Assembly: GCF_001317355.1 (NCBI RefSeq)
Contig: NZ_LKET01000032.1
Coordinates: forward strand, 372,001 to 436,000
Origin: Oxobacter pfennigii
Lineage (GTDB): Bacteria; Bacillota; Clostridia; Clostridiales; Oxobacteraceae
Direction: 5' to 3'
DNA: 64,000 nt
Position 1 is the stretch's first letter; every line of letters begins with the position of its first letter. A program made the position numbers and the translations under genes. Positions 1 to 8,110 of the stretch are shown piece by piece. The notes beneath the pieces were generated by a model. It did no database searches and was not told where the DNA came from. It worked only from the letters and a program-made list of their open reading frames with translations.

Positions 1-375
1 ATGCTGGGCATGCGTTTTTTGAATTTTACATATAATCAAATTAAAGAGGACTCTATTTCTGCATTGAAAGAGGTAGGTCTTTTTCATAAAGCCCAGTCTT
101 TAGTGGAAAACCTGTCCTATGGAGAGTGCCAGAGGGTAGCCATAGCCCGGGCTGTAGCCAGAAGACCTGAATTGATTCTTGCCGATGAACCCACAGGTAA
201 TTTAGACACAGACAATGCCGTCAAAATATTAAATCTTTTAGCTTCTTTTAAAAATGATAGCAGGACAGTTATAATAACAACCCATGCCACCCATCTGATC
301 GAGGGCAAAAAAGGAGCCATGTATATACGCATAAGCGAAGGAAGCATTCATTGTGAAAGGCTGGAGGAAGCTTAA
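1..375 (+). CDS. FtsE-like ABC transporter ATP-binding protein (5' truncated by window edge)
   Basis: C-terminal 124 codons of an ABC ATPase. The visible part has the signature region LSYGECQRVAIARAVA (about residues 38-53), Walker B LILADEPTGNLD and the H-loop region TTHATH. Walker A is not in the window, so the gene starts upstream and the ATG at base 1 is not necessarily its start. The next gene is FtsX-like, so the most likely identity is FtsE, the ATPase of the FtsEX complex that activates cell-wall hydrolases at the membrane. The family match is clear. The FtsE assignment rests on the neighbour, and the sequence is divergent enough that another FtsE/LolD-type ATPase is possible. Confidence 0.8.
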   Translation: MLGMRFLNFTYNQIKEDSISALKEVGLFHKAQSLVENLSYGECQRVAIARAVARRPELILADEPTGNLDTDNAVKILNLLASFKNDSRTVIITTHATHLIEGKKGAMYIRISEGSIHCERLEEA

Positions 376-376
376 A

Positions 377-1264
377 ATGAAAAGTATTTTTAATAACACC
401 GGTTATTTTCTAAAAGAAGTAAAGACCATTTTAAAGACGAACCTTTTATCCAATGTTTTTTCTTTTTTCAGTACAGGCCTCATATTTTTCATTCTGACAA
501 TGATAATTTCATGCTGGTGGATAAGCAGCCGTGCCGTTGAGGTTATACAGGGTGAGGCAGAAATAAATGTATATTTTGATGAAGGTATCGGTAACGAAGC
601 GGTTTCTAAGCTTATGGAAAATATAAAGGCCATAGATGGAGTGAAAGATGTACGCCTGGTAGATGAAAATGAAGCATACAGCCGTATGGAAGATATACTG
701 GGGAAAGATGCTCAAATACTGGCATTCTTTGTTCAAAACCCCTTCAGTCCTTTTTTAGAAATTAAAATCCATCTTGAGAATATAGACTCAATTTTGAAAA
801 ACCTTAATCTTATAGAAAATGTCAGCTATATAAGGGATAACAGGGAGATTTTAGACCGGATCCGTGATATTTCAGAAGTTCTCCGCATACTGGGATATAT
901 AGTTGTAGCTACTGTGGGTATTTCTACGCTGGTTATCATATCCCATATAATAAGGTCGGGAATATACAACAATAGAGATCAGATAAATACCCTGAGACTA
1001 TTAGGTGCTCCCGGATATTTTATCGCTTTCCCTTTTATACTGGAAGGATTGTTGTTAACCGCCGGAGGTGCAGTGCTGGCTGTTATTGTTGCAGTTATTG
1101 CATTAAAATACGTTTATGCCGGCTTGTCCGGCCCCCTTCCTTTTATCCCGCTGCCTCCCATTGAAGAACTGGTTTTGGGCCTTTCCATAACAGTTATATT
1201 ACTTGGTGCATTTCTTGGAATTGCAGGAAGCATATTTGGATTTGTATCCGCAAGAGATAGATAA
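377..1264 (+). CDS. ftsX: FtsX-like permease, cell division ABC transporter subunit
   Basis: A 295-aa membrane protein with FtsX architecture: one N-terminal membrane segment (about residues 20-45), an extracellular domain of about 120 residues with the typical EINVYFDEG start and a DGVKDVRLVDENEA stretch, then three C-terminal membrane segments. A GTG at 353 extends the frame, but the ATG at 377 has a GGAGG at good spacing and gives the usual N-terminus. It follows the ATPase with almost no gap, so the two are co-transcribed. FtsEX normally signals to peptidoglycan hydrolases in division or sporulation. The last 151 bases are overlapped in antisense by the next gene. Confidence 0.85.
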   Translation: MKSIFNNTGYFLKEVKTILKTNLLSNVFSFFSTGLIFFILTMIISCWWISSRAVEVIQGEAEINVYFDEGIGNEAVSKLMENIKAIDGVKDVRLVDENEAYSRMEDILGKDAQILAFFVQNPFSPFLEIKIHLENIDSILKNLNLIENVSYIRDNREILDRIRDISEVLRILGYIVVATVGISTLVIISHIIRSGIYNNRDQINTLRLLGAPGYFIAFPFILEGLLLTAGGAVLAVIVAVIALKYVYAGLSGPLPFIPLPPIEELVLGLSITVILLGAFLGIAGSIFGFVSARDR

Positions 1265-1758
1265 AGCTTTTTTACCCGGCTTTTAACAGACGGGCTGCCC
1301 TTTTCCATGGACTTGTTCAGTATTTCAATGAGCAAAGGCTTTAAATGTGTATGATGCAGTGTTAAATCAAAGAGACACTGGATGGAGTTGACTTTAACTA
1401 TATTGCTTTTGCTCATATTTATCCAATCTTTCAAAAGTTCAACTATCTTTTTTACTTCACTTTCTTCTAAATCCAATCTTGAAAAAATCTGTGCCAGGTG
1501 CCACCTGACCTCCTGCTGTTCAATTGCTGCCACTTCATTTATAAGTTTATCTTTATGCTTATCAAGCAAATAAGGTTTTATCCGGCTCACCTTTTCAATA
1601 GCATCACAAGCCCTCATCCTTACAATGGCATCTTCACTTTGCATGCCTTCAAAAACTCTTTCAAATAATCCATCATTTTCAAGTATATCCGATACCACTT
1701 CATCGGCTCTGCCTATTGAACGCAAATCCCCGCCCTTTAACTTTTCCAGTACATCCAT
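1114..1758 (-). CDS. HEAT-repeat-like hypothetical protein, 3' end overlaps ftsX antisense
   Basis: A 214-aa predicted helical protein with two or more HEAT-like helical pairs (for example EDAIVRMRACDAIEKVS around residues 42-56 and QQEVRWHLAQIFSRL near 81-95). It resembles small cytoplasmic HEAT-repeat proteins that act as scaffolds; no enzymatic motif is seen. The final ~50 residues are encoded opposite the end of ftsX and are rich in Pro, Ser and Gly, unlike the repeats. The reading frame probably ran on after loss of its own stop. Only the first ~165 residues look like an evolved domain. The function is unknown. Confidence 0.6.
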   Translation of the reverse strand: MDVLEKLKGGDLRSIGRADEVVSDILENDGLFERVFEGMQSEDAIVRMRACDAIEKVSRIKPYLLDKHKDKLINEVAAIEQQEVRWHLAQIFSRLDLEESEVKKIVELLKDWINMSKSNIVKVNSIQCLFDLTLHHTHLKPLLIEILNKSMEKGSPSVKSRVKKLYLSLADTNPNMLPAIPRNAPSNITVMERPKTSSSMGGSGIKGRGPDKPA

Positions 1759-1790
1759 GGCAAAAACCCCCTACCTCTTATAACTGCAAA

Positions 1791-2351
1791 TTAAACTCCC
1801 ATTGCCTTTGCCAATAGTGAAAGCTTATTTATTGTTTTCCAATTGCGTACAGTTGCCGGGGCATCCAAAATATGAAGCTTATTGGCAAGCTTCGAGTTGC
1901 GGATGCTGTTATGAAATAAAAGAAAAACATCCCGGCCTATAATCCGGAATTCATCGCTTTCATTTTTATAAACATCCAATCGCTCTACTTTTTCTTTAGA
2001 AGGAGCATGGATTAACAACGAAACATACAGGCATTCCACTTGTGACGATGCTTCTGCTTCTGAAATTTCCTCATTTGAAAAAGGGCAGCTTCGGCAAATC
2101 TCTTCCAGCTCAGCAGCTGTCCTTAAAACAACTGCCACTGAAAATCCAAAGGCTTTTTCGATTTCACCCTCAATTTTTTCCCGAAGGGGTTCTTCCTCCT
2201 CTTCCGATTTAAAAAGGACATTTCCGCTCTGTATATATGTTTGTACTTCAGAAAGCCCCATATGCTCAAATAAACTTTTCAAGTCGGACATCAAAATTCT
2301 GTTTTTTCCGCCTACATTAATGCCCCGAAGAAGTGCCGCATAAATAGTCAC
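1791..2351 (-). CDS. DUF1697 family protein
   Basis: A 186-aa protein that begins TIYAALLRGINVGGKN after the start codon, the hallmark N-terminus of the DUF1697 family, followed by TYIQSGNVLFKS. The GTG at 2351 is chosen because an AAGGAGG lies seven bases upstream; a longer in-frame extension to 2402 lacks a ribosome site and adds non-family residues. DUF1697 proteins are small cytoplasmic proteins of unknown biochemical role. It lies between the HEAT-like gene and an ATPase gene, all on the minus strand. Confidence 0.85.
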   Translation of the reverse strand: MTIYAALLRGINVGGKNRILMSDLKSLFEHMGLSEVQTYIQSGNVLFKSEEEEEPLREKIEGEIEKAFGFSVAVVLRTAAELEEICRSCPFSNEEISEAEASSQVECLYVSLLIHAPSKEKVERLDVYKNESDEFRIIGRDVFLLFHNSIRNSKLANKLHILDAPATVRNWKTINKLSLLAKAMGV

Positions 2352-2418
2352 AATGAATCCCTCCTTAATAATCAAAATCTGAAACTGCCATCCTTTAATC
2401 ATTTTAAAATATTATTTT

Positions 2419-3174
2419 TTATGGCTCCATAATTATATTAAGCATTTTATCCGTATTATTAATAAATTCCTTCATAATCTGATAATGCTCTGTTTTTTTA
2501 TATTCCACTTTATTAAAACCATTATTGATTTCATATATTATTGAATCAGGATAAGACATGATAATTGGGGAATGAGTAGCAATTACAAACTGCGAATCTT
2601 TTTGTATTAGCTCATGCATCCGCGAAAGCAAAGCTAGCTGCCGTGACGGCGATAGCGCAGCCTCAGGTTCATCTAAAATATATAAGCCTTTTCCTGAAAA
2701 TCTATTCATAAACAACGACAGGAATGATTCACCGTGGGATTGTTCGTGTAATGAAAGTCCTCCATAAGAATCTATAATCCTTGGCCCCCGCCCATCTTCC
2801 TTATCCAATTCTTGAATATATGTGGCAGCATTATAAAAACTTTCTGCTCTAAGAAAAAATCCGTCTCTGGGTTTTTTAATTCCCTTTACTAACTTTATAT
2901 ATTTATATAAACCTGAATGAGTATCCGATGTTGAAAAGTTAAAGTTTTTTGTACCGCCTTCGGGATTGAATCCATATGATGCGGCAATCGCTTCAAGTAT
3001 AGTTGATTTACCGGTACCATTCTCACCTACAATAAATGTAACTTTGGGGTGTATTTCTAATGTATATAAATTCTTAATGGCAGGCAATGAATAGGGATAT
3101 GTGGAAAATGATTCTATCTTTTCCCTGCACAGCTCAGCTGCCCTTAAATATTGATTGGAACTTCTTTTAAGCAA
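2419..3174 (-). CDS. AAA/ABC-type predicted ATPase (SMC/RecF-like fold)
   Basis: A 251-aa soluble ATPase with Walker A GENGTGKST (about residues 50-58), a helical insert, and Walker B LYILDEPEAALSPSRQ with a following ATHSP H-loop. This matches the AAA_21/COG3910-like group of stand-alone ATPases related to ABC and SMC heads. It starts with TTG at 3174, directly after the stop of the upstream VanZ-like gene; the GGAGG inside the end of that gene sits 8 bases upstream, which supports the TTG start and translational coupling. Its partner and substrate are unknown. Related ATPases occur in phage-defence modules, but no nuclease neighbour is seen here. Confidence 0.8.
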   Translation of the reverse strand: MLKRSSNQYLRAAELCREKIESFSTYPYSLPAIKNLYTLEIHPKVTFIVGENGTGKSTILEAIAASYGFNPEGGTKNFNFSTSDTHSGLYKYIKLVKGIKKPRDGFFLRAESFYNAATYIQELDKEDGRGPRIIDSYGGLSLHEQSHGESFLSLFMNRFSGKGLYILDEPEAALSPSRQLALLSRMHELIQKDSQFVIATHSPIIMSYPDSIIYEINNGFNKVEYKKTEHYQIMKEFINNTDKMLNIIMEP

Positions 3175-3651
3175 TTAAAATTCCTCCAATTTGTTCATGG
3201 CCAATTTTACCTTTTTATATAATGCAAATCCTATAATGCAGCCTAAGGTATTTAATATAATGTCGTCAATATCAAATACACCCACATTAAAAACAAATTG
3301 CATGGACTCAATAACTATTGTAATTATAGCAGAAAATACTGCCATAATAATCGTACTGTTAAATCCTTTAAACAGTAACGGCATAAAAAAGCCCAGCGGT
3401 ATAAAGGTTACTATGTTAGCAGCAAGATTAATAAATAAAATATGAAAACTATATTGTTCACTGTTAACAAAATAATTCCAAATTGTTTTAAAGGGATAAA
3501 GATTATACCTTCTTATGCCGCTGGAACTTCGGTAGGGGCCTATAAATACCTGCCATAACATTAGTATTGAATAGCAAAAGAAAATTACCCAAGATAATTT
3601 TAATATTTCCTTTCTATTTTCCCGCAACAAATTTTTTATATTATCAAGCAT
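3175..3651 (-). CDS. VanZ-like membrane protein
   Basis: A 158-aa protein with four predicted membrane segments and VanZ-family features: the NLYPFKTI motif, the NIVTFIPLGFFMP stretch, and the acidic DIDDIILNTLGCIIGF segment near the C-terminus. ATG at 3651 is preferred to ATG at 3666 because a GGAG lies nine bases before it. VanZ relatives are associated with low-level glycopeptide or lipoglycopeptide resistance, but most are uncharacterised. The gene is tightly packed between a small membrane protein and the ATPase. Confidence 0.8.
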   Translation of the reverse strand: MLDNIKNLLRENRKEILKLSWVIFFCYSILMLWQVFIGPYRSSSGIRRYNLYPFKTIWNYFVNSEQYSFHILFINLAANIVTFIPLGFFMPLLFKGFNSTIIMAVFSAIITIVIESMQFVFNVGVFDIDDIILNTLGCIIGFALYKKVKLAMNKLEEF

Positions 3652-3668
3652 CTTAATTATCTCCATTA

Positions 3669-4079
3669 TTAACTACTGATATTATTAACCTTCTTATTCG
3701 CATACTTATCTTTCAAAATCCAAATCACAGTTATAACTGCATATATGGCTGTATAGTTTAAAAAAATATCTCTGTATGCATTTTTATGAAGTTCATCAAA
3801 TAAACCTGTAAACCAGACATATGCCAGTACAAGAAGCATTGTAATGGTATAGGGTATTATATGATTGAGAATTTTAAGCTTAAAATTCATATTTGTAACT
3901 ATTGCTATAGCCAGTATACCGATAAGCACAACAATTGCCCGGTTTATTAAATGCATGTGAGTATCATAAATGACTCCCTGGTATAAGTTAATAAGGCTGC
4001 TTATAATTGTAGTTATGGTATAAAAAACGCAATAAATTACAGCATAGCGTCTTGTAATAAAGTAAAGCTTTTCTTTCAT
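3669..4079 (-). CDS. hypothetical four-TM membrane protein
   Basis: A 136-aa protein with about four hydrophobic segments and no recognised catalytic motif. The start at 4079 is set by an unusually strong purine-rich leader with two GGAGG-like boxes; an upstream extension to 4154 has no such site. It is the first gene of a likely operon with the VanZ-like protein and the ATPase, with gaps under 20 bases. The function is unknown. Confidence 0.65.
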   Translation of the reverse strand: MKEKLYFITRRYAVIYCVFYTITTIISSLINLYQGVIYDTHMHLINRAIVVLIGILAIAIVTNMNFKLKILNHIIPYTITMLLVLAYVWFTGLFDELHKNAYRDIFLNYTAIYAVITVIWILKDKYANKKVNNISS

Positions 4080-4190
4080 TACCTCCGCCTCCTGATTGTG
4101 TTTTTCCAACTTATTATAAAATCTCCGGGAATCTCTTAAAATATATTCTACCATAGCTTTTAATCTATTTATATCTTCCAGTAAATTAAA

Positions 4191-4212
4191 AAGGAAGCTT
4201 TTAAGCTCCCTT
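4191..4212 (-). terminator. rho-independent terminator after the methyltransferase gene
   Basis: On the minus strand GGGAGCTT pairs with AAGCTTCC across a short loop and is followed by TTTTT. It lies about 40 bases after the stop of the methyltransferase gene. Confidence 0.6.
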
Positions 4213-4250
4213 ATCCGTAATAAATACTCTTTATAAATTAATTTGAATCA

Positions 4251-4856
4251 TTATATATTCATTTTGACAGCTAACTTGGAAAGCCTGTTTTTCAAATACA
4301 TTTTAAACTTTTGAACAACCGGCATATCTGGTTTTTTGCAAATTAATACGGAATCCTTCCATATTTCCCCTCTATCGGGATAGTCAATTGGATACCAATC
4401 GGTATATACTTCCAATACTTCCAATCCGCTGTATCGGGCCAAAGCCCTGAAACCATCCGGATAATATCTCCAGCAATCCACCGGATATCTATGCTCAACA
4501 CCGGCAGAAGGGGCAATGATACATAATAAACCTCCATACTTTGCTACCCTGCTTATCTCCAACATGGTAGCCCAGAAATATTCTATATGCTCAAAGGCCT
4601 GCCCCGATACCACCACATCAAATGAGTCAGACTTTACTTCCTTCCAATTATAAACATCTTTAAGCACTATATCTACATTATTGCCTTCTTCCATATCACA
4701 TCCGTAATACTCCCATTTTGGATTATCAAACAGCGGTTTATAAGAGCCATTGACATCCTGGCTGCCAATGTCTATAATTTTAATTTCTTTATCGGTATAA
4801 TCGGATAAATATTTGGCCACAAATTTCTCCATTTTTAAATATGAACCAATATGCAT
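4251..4856 (-). CDS. class I SAM-dependent methyltransferase
   Basis: A 201-aa protein with the Rossmann methyltransferase signature: motif I IKIIDIGSQDVNGSY (about residues 25-39), the acidic motif II in YYGCDMEEGNNVD, and the DSFDVVVSGQAFEHI motif (post-I/motif IV). The EHI stretch and the later VEHRYPVDCWRYYPDG segment are typical of the Methyltransf_11/type-11 group seen beside sugar and polysaccharide genes. No substrate is inferable from the neighbours. It is a single gene with its own terminator. Confidence 0.8.
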   Translation of the reverse strand: MHIGSYLKMEKFVAKYLSDYTDKEIKIIDIGSQDVNGSYKPLFDNPKWEYYGCDMEEGNNVDIVLKDVYNWKEVKSDSFDVVVSGQAFEHIEYFWATMLEISRVAKYGGLLCIIAPSAGVEHRYPVDCWRYYPDGFRALARYSGLEVLEVYTDWYPIDYPDRGEIWKDSVLICKKPDMPVVQKFKMYLKNRLSKLAVKMNI

Positions 4857-4952
4857 ATCGTTATTCTCCTAAAAGTTTTCTTAATATAAGCTATGACTTT
4901 TTTGATAGTCTGCTACATTAATTTCTCATGCATATGGGGATAATATATAAAA

Positions 4953-5001
4953 AAAGCCGTGCATAAAAAATCTTTTCTTAATATGCTTTATGCACGGCTT
5001 T
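4953..5001 (-). terminator. rho-independent terminator of acsB
   Basis: A perfect 15-bp stem (AAAGCCGTGCATAAA with its complement, loop 4968-4986) about 70 bases after the acsB stop, followed on the minus strand by seven T residues. Confidence 0.85.
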
Positions 5002-5070
5002 ATACATGGGATACGTTAATTATTTGTTATACAACTCTCTATTTGAGCTTTATTTATAAATAAGCCACGT

Positions 5071-7200
5071 CTAAAACAGAGGAGTCATCTTCATCGCCGG
5101 ATGGCCTTTTTCCTCAAGGAAGGGAACAATTTCCTCCGCTGATGTACCTATGGATTCATCGGCTATCTTATTGATAAAATCTTCCCCAAGACCTTCCTCA
5201 ATACTTCGTTTAATGAATTCTTCCCTCAGATAATCCTTTAATTCCTTAGGCATCCACACAATTCTTGCCATTCCTCCATCGGCTTTTAAAAACTTCCTGC
5301 TTAATATATATCTCCTGCCTATTCCCATAAATCCTGGAGACTGTGTCCCGCCGCCGACAGTACCGGCCAGAGTCGAGAATGACATTCCGCATGGTGTTAT
5401 TCCCCCATGTTCCCTGCTTGTAATCATCACCCCGTTGACCTCAGGCATCATGGCTATAATTGCTTCAAAGCAGCCGCAGGATGTCATGGGGTTTTCCATT
5501 AACGTGTATAGCGATACTTCTTCCAGCATATGGTTTGAGTTGTTATAAACAAAGTCATTTACACTTTTCCATATGCCTTTCACTTCATCAATTGCACCTT
5601 CTTTTTTTATGGGACGGTTAGGCCCCGTTGGAGTTATTTCATAGGATGCCTTTGCATCAAGCCAGCTTACGGCGCCGCATAAGCCTACGCGCTCGGGAGC
5701 GACCACACATACATGGTTGGGCGCAAAGGATTGGCATAAGGTACAGGAATAAAGCTCCTCTACAGATTCATCAGTTAAACCTTTGAGCCTCTCATCCCTC
5801 TTTACATAAATTCCCCTTGCTTCTTTTATCTGTTCATTGACCAGTTTTTCATCGGTATATAGTTCTACTTCAACGCGGTCCACAAGTGCCGGATACTCGG
5901 ATTTAAACTTGGCTATCAAAAGCTCTCCAAAATGCCTAATCTTAAAACCCTTTGCCTTTGCATCCTTACTTATTCTGAGCCAGCATAAATCCCTCTGGGC
6001 TACATGCCACAATCCTTCTCCGTAATTTATAAAATAGTGGACTCTTCTTTCCAGTACGCTTTCAAAATCCTGGTGCATCTTCCTGCCGTATATCTTTATT
6101 TTTATACCCAAAGGAAGCTTGCTGCCTTCTTCAATTTCATCTATTTCAGGCCCATGCACCGTAATTTTGCCGTCTTCAATTTCATCGGGGCCTACCATTT
6201 TCACAAGTTCAAAAGCAGTTGTCCTTCCTCCTCCGAATTCTACGTAAGTATCGCCTTTTCTTATGGTCTCTCCTTCGAAGGCAGGCCCTACCATAATAGG
6301 TACGTCAATATTTGTGATTCTTAGCTTGATTCCTCTTGTCTCCAGCGCGAGGGGAACTATTTTTTCGTAGTCTGTTTCAGATATAACCCAGTCGGGAATT
6401 CCTTCTTCCAAAGGGAGATCTGTAATGGTAGGGAACCCCAGTAAAGCAGCGCCAAATGCCGCCGATATTCTGATTTCATCCAGCGGACCCAATGCTATAA
6501 CAAAAGCCATGACCCTTTTTTGCTGGTATTCAAGATGTGCCGCCTTATTTCCCGGGGCAATACCTCCAAAAGCCAATCCTCCTCTTAGAGCAAAATTCAC
6601 AGCATGTATGACCTGAGTAAACTTTCCGAGAGGTACGGTAAAGGATTCAAGCCCAAGATTGACTCCTTCCTCTATAAGCTGATCGATAATATCATCCACC
6701 AGCAATATTACAATACCTTTTGACTTCAATTCATTAATCAGTTTTGCCGCCGACTTGCTGTCCTTAGCCTTGCCCAGTACGACAGCAACACCCGGTATAG
6801 TATTGTCAACAAGCTGTACTCCGAGAGCCCTTAAAACTGTGTCGGGAATAAATCCGGCTCCAGGCGGCGTAACAGGAGACTTTCCGTTAAGGTATCCTAA
6901 TGCTTCTATTATTTCAGCTGCGTAAAGAGTTACTTCACCGTTAGAGAGAGCGCCTTTAAGCGTCAAATCCTCTTTGAGATTTTCAGAGCGTACCCTGTTT
7001 ATGACAGGCACAATGTCATTCAGTGTTTTTACACTTTCGCTGCCCAGTGCTGTAATAACGGGAAGCTTATAAGCAGTTCCGGGATATTCTATAGTTGCAT
7101 TCCCGCCATTTTCTTCAATGGCTTTACTCAAGAGCGACTCAGCAACGCCGATAGCAGCTGCTGCGCCATCATAAGCCGCTTTAAAAAGTTGAGTTGACAT
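5071..7200 (-). CDS. acsB: CO-methylating acetyl-CoA synthase, beta subunit (AcsB)
   Basis: A 709-aa acetyl-CoA synthase that joins CO, a corrinoid-borne methyl group and CoA at the Ni-Ni-Fe4S4 A-cluster, the last step of the Wood-Ljungdahl pathway. The A-cluster cysteines are visible as SCTLCQ (C486, C489), C498, C508, and SCGC (about C575 and C577), with the same spacing as C506-C509-C518-C528-C595-C597 of the Moorella enzyme. The TGGGTQSPGFMG region near the C-terminus is also typical. Length is about 20 residues shorter than Moorella AcsB at the N-terminus. A GGGGAG ribosome site precedes the ATG. No CODH (acsA), acsC, acsD or acsE gene lies nearby, so acsB is a single-gene unit here, with a CooA-like regulator upstream and its own promoter and terminator. 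Confidence 0.96.
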   Translation of the reverse strand: MSTQLFKAAYDGAAAAIGVAESLLSKAIEENGGNATIEYPGTAYKLPVITALGSESVKTLNDIVPVINRVRSENLKEDLTLKGALSNGEVTLYAAEIIEALGYLNGKSPVTPPGAGFIPDTVLRALGVQLVDNTIPGVAVVLGKAKDSKSAAKLINELKSKGIVILLVDDIIDQLIEEGVNLGLESFTVPLGKFTQVIHAVNFALRGGLAFGGIAPGNKAAHLEYQQKRVMAFVIALGPLDEIRISAAFGAALLGFPTITDLPLEEGIPDWVISETDYEKIVPLALETRGIKLRITNIDVPIMVGPAFEGETIRKGDTYVEFGGGRTTAFELVKMVGPDEIEDGKITVHGPEIDEIEEGSKLPLGIKIKIYGRKMHQDFESVLERRVHYFINYGEGLWHVAQRDLCWLRISKDAKAKGFKIRHFGELLIAKFKSEYPALVDRVEVELYTDEKLVNEQIKEARGIYVKRDERLKGLTDESVEELYSCTLCQSFAPNHVCVVAPERVGLCGAVSWLDAKASYEITPTGPNRPIKKEGAIDEVKGIWKSVNDFVYNNSNHMLEEVSLYTLMENPMTSCGCFEAIIAMMPEVNGVMITSREHGGITPCGMSFSTLAGTVGGGTQSPGFMGIGRRYILSRKFLKADGGMARIVWMPKELKDYLREEFIKRSIEEGLGEDFINKIADESIGTSAEEIVPFLEEKGHPAMKMTPLF

Positions 7201-7242
7201 AATATCTCCCCTTCCAACAAAAACTTTGTTCTGTTAGAAGAT

Positions 7243-7285
7243 ATTTTAACATAGTATATCCTTAAAAACTGTCAGCTATATGACA
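7243..7285 (-). promoter_or_regulatory. putative CooA-activated acsB promoter
   Basis: The dyad TGTCA-N6-TGACA spans 7270-7285, 70 bases upstream of the acsB start. It matches the published CooA operator form TGTCA-N6-CGACA at all but one base. On the minus strand a TAAAAT at 7248-7243 would place the transcription start near 7236 and the dyad centre at -41.5, the class II activator geometry of Crp-family proteins. A second -10 candidate, TATACT at 7258-7253, is also present. The CooA link is inference from the adjacent gene. Confidence 0.65.
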
Positions 7286-7305
7286 ATTGTATAATTTTTA
7301 ACATA

Positions 7306-7971
7306 TCACGATGAAAGAATCATACCTTTCAACTCACCTATATCTTTTATAAGTATTGTACGCCGTCCCAATTTAGATAAAATTCCTGATTTATAAAAAT
7401 CATTGAGCAGCAGTGAAATGGTCTGCCGTGTTGTCCCGAGCATCATGGCAATTTCCTCGCTGCTTAAATTAAGCTCAACTATAATGCCCTCTTCCCTTGC
7501 CATACCCTTTTCTTCTGCTGCACGAATTATAAATTCTATGAGTCTTTGATTAACCTCTTTGAAAACCAGACCGTTTATTATTGATATGGAGTTTTTCAGA
7601 AGGTCGCCCAGTACCTGTATTACTGTCAACATAAATGTAGGATGCTCGGTCATCACTCTGCCGAAGCTTTGTATGTCGGCAATCATTAATTCACAATCTT
7701 CAAGGGCTTGTATATAGGCCCGGGTGTGAGTACTGTATACGGCTCCGGCTTCTAGGATTGATAAGGTAAACTCTTTTTCACTGTAGGCAAGATAAACTCT
7801 TACCCTTCCTTTCTTAACGACAAAGACAAGATTTTCTTCATGATTGGGATGGTATATTATGTCTTTCTTTTTAAAATTCTGGCTTCTGAATATTTTCAGC
7901 CAGTGTGAATATTCTTGTGAATTTAATACTTCCAGTAGGCTTAAGTTCGTTAACTTCATTCTCTTATGCAT
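7306..7971 (-). CDS. cooA: CooA-like CO-sensing Crp/Fnr transcription regulator
   Basis: A 221-aa Crp/Fnr-family protein: N-terminal effector domain (about residues 25-125), dimerisation helix, and a C-terminal helix-turn-helix with SSEEIAMMLGTTRQTISLLL (about 170-189). The GRVRVYLAYSEKEFTLSILEAG segment and following THTRAYIQALEDCELMIADI closely resemble CooA, the heme protein that activates CO-oxidation genes when CO binds. His82 in STHTRA aligns with the heme ligand His77 of Rhodospirillum CooA; the Cys75 equivalent is Ser80, as can occur in clostridial relatives. An AGGAG precedes the ATG at 7971. It sits just upstream of acsB, whose promoter carries a CooA-type dyad. Heme binding is inferred. 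Confidence 0.75.
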   Translation of the reverse strand: MHKRMKLTNLSLLEVLNSQEYSHWLKIFRSQNFKKKDIIYHPNHEENLVFVVKKGRVRVYLAYSEKEFTLSILEAGAVYSTHTRAYIQALEDCELMIADIQSFGRVMTEHPTFMLTVIQVLGDLLKNSISIINGLVFKEVNQRLIEFIIRAAEEKGMAREEGIIVELNLSSEEIAMMLGTTRQTISLLLNDFYKSGILSKLGRRTILIKDIGELKGMILSS

Positions 7972-8075
7972 TAATCCTACTCCTTCAGTAATTTATTTTA
8001 TCTTTCTTAGGTATGATTATATTCGTTTAGGCCGAAATGGGCAAGGTTCCCTAAGTTAATTATCTATAAAAAGCA

Positions 8076-8105
8076 ACAGCAGCTGAAAATATCTTCAGCC
8101 GCTGT
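8076..8105 (-). terminator. rho-independent terminator of the ferredoxin-hcp operon
   Basis: A 12-bp stem (ACAGCAGCTGAA against TTCAGCCGCTGT with one mismatch/wobble) directly after hcp, followed on the minus strand by a T-rich run. Confidence 0.7.
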
Positions 8106-8110
8106 GTATT

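Noticed and set aside
2419-3666. ATPase plus VanZ-like gene as a phage-defence system
   Set aside because: No nuclease, toxin or other effector gene is adjacent, and VanZ-like proteins are not known defence partners.
6004-6324. 106-codon plus-strand frame inside acsB
   Set aside because: It lies wholly opposite a clearly conserved gene, has no ribosome site, and its translation is a shadow of the AcsB coding strand.
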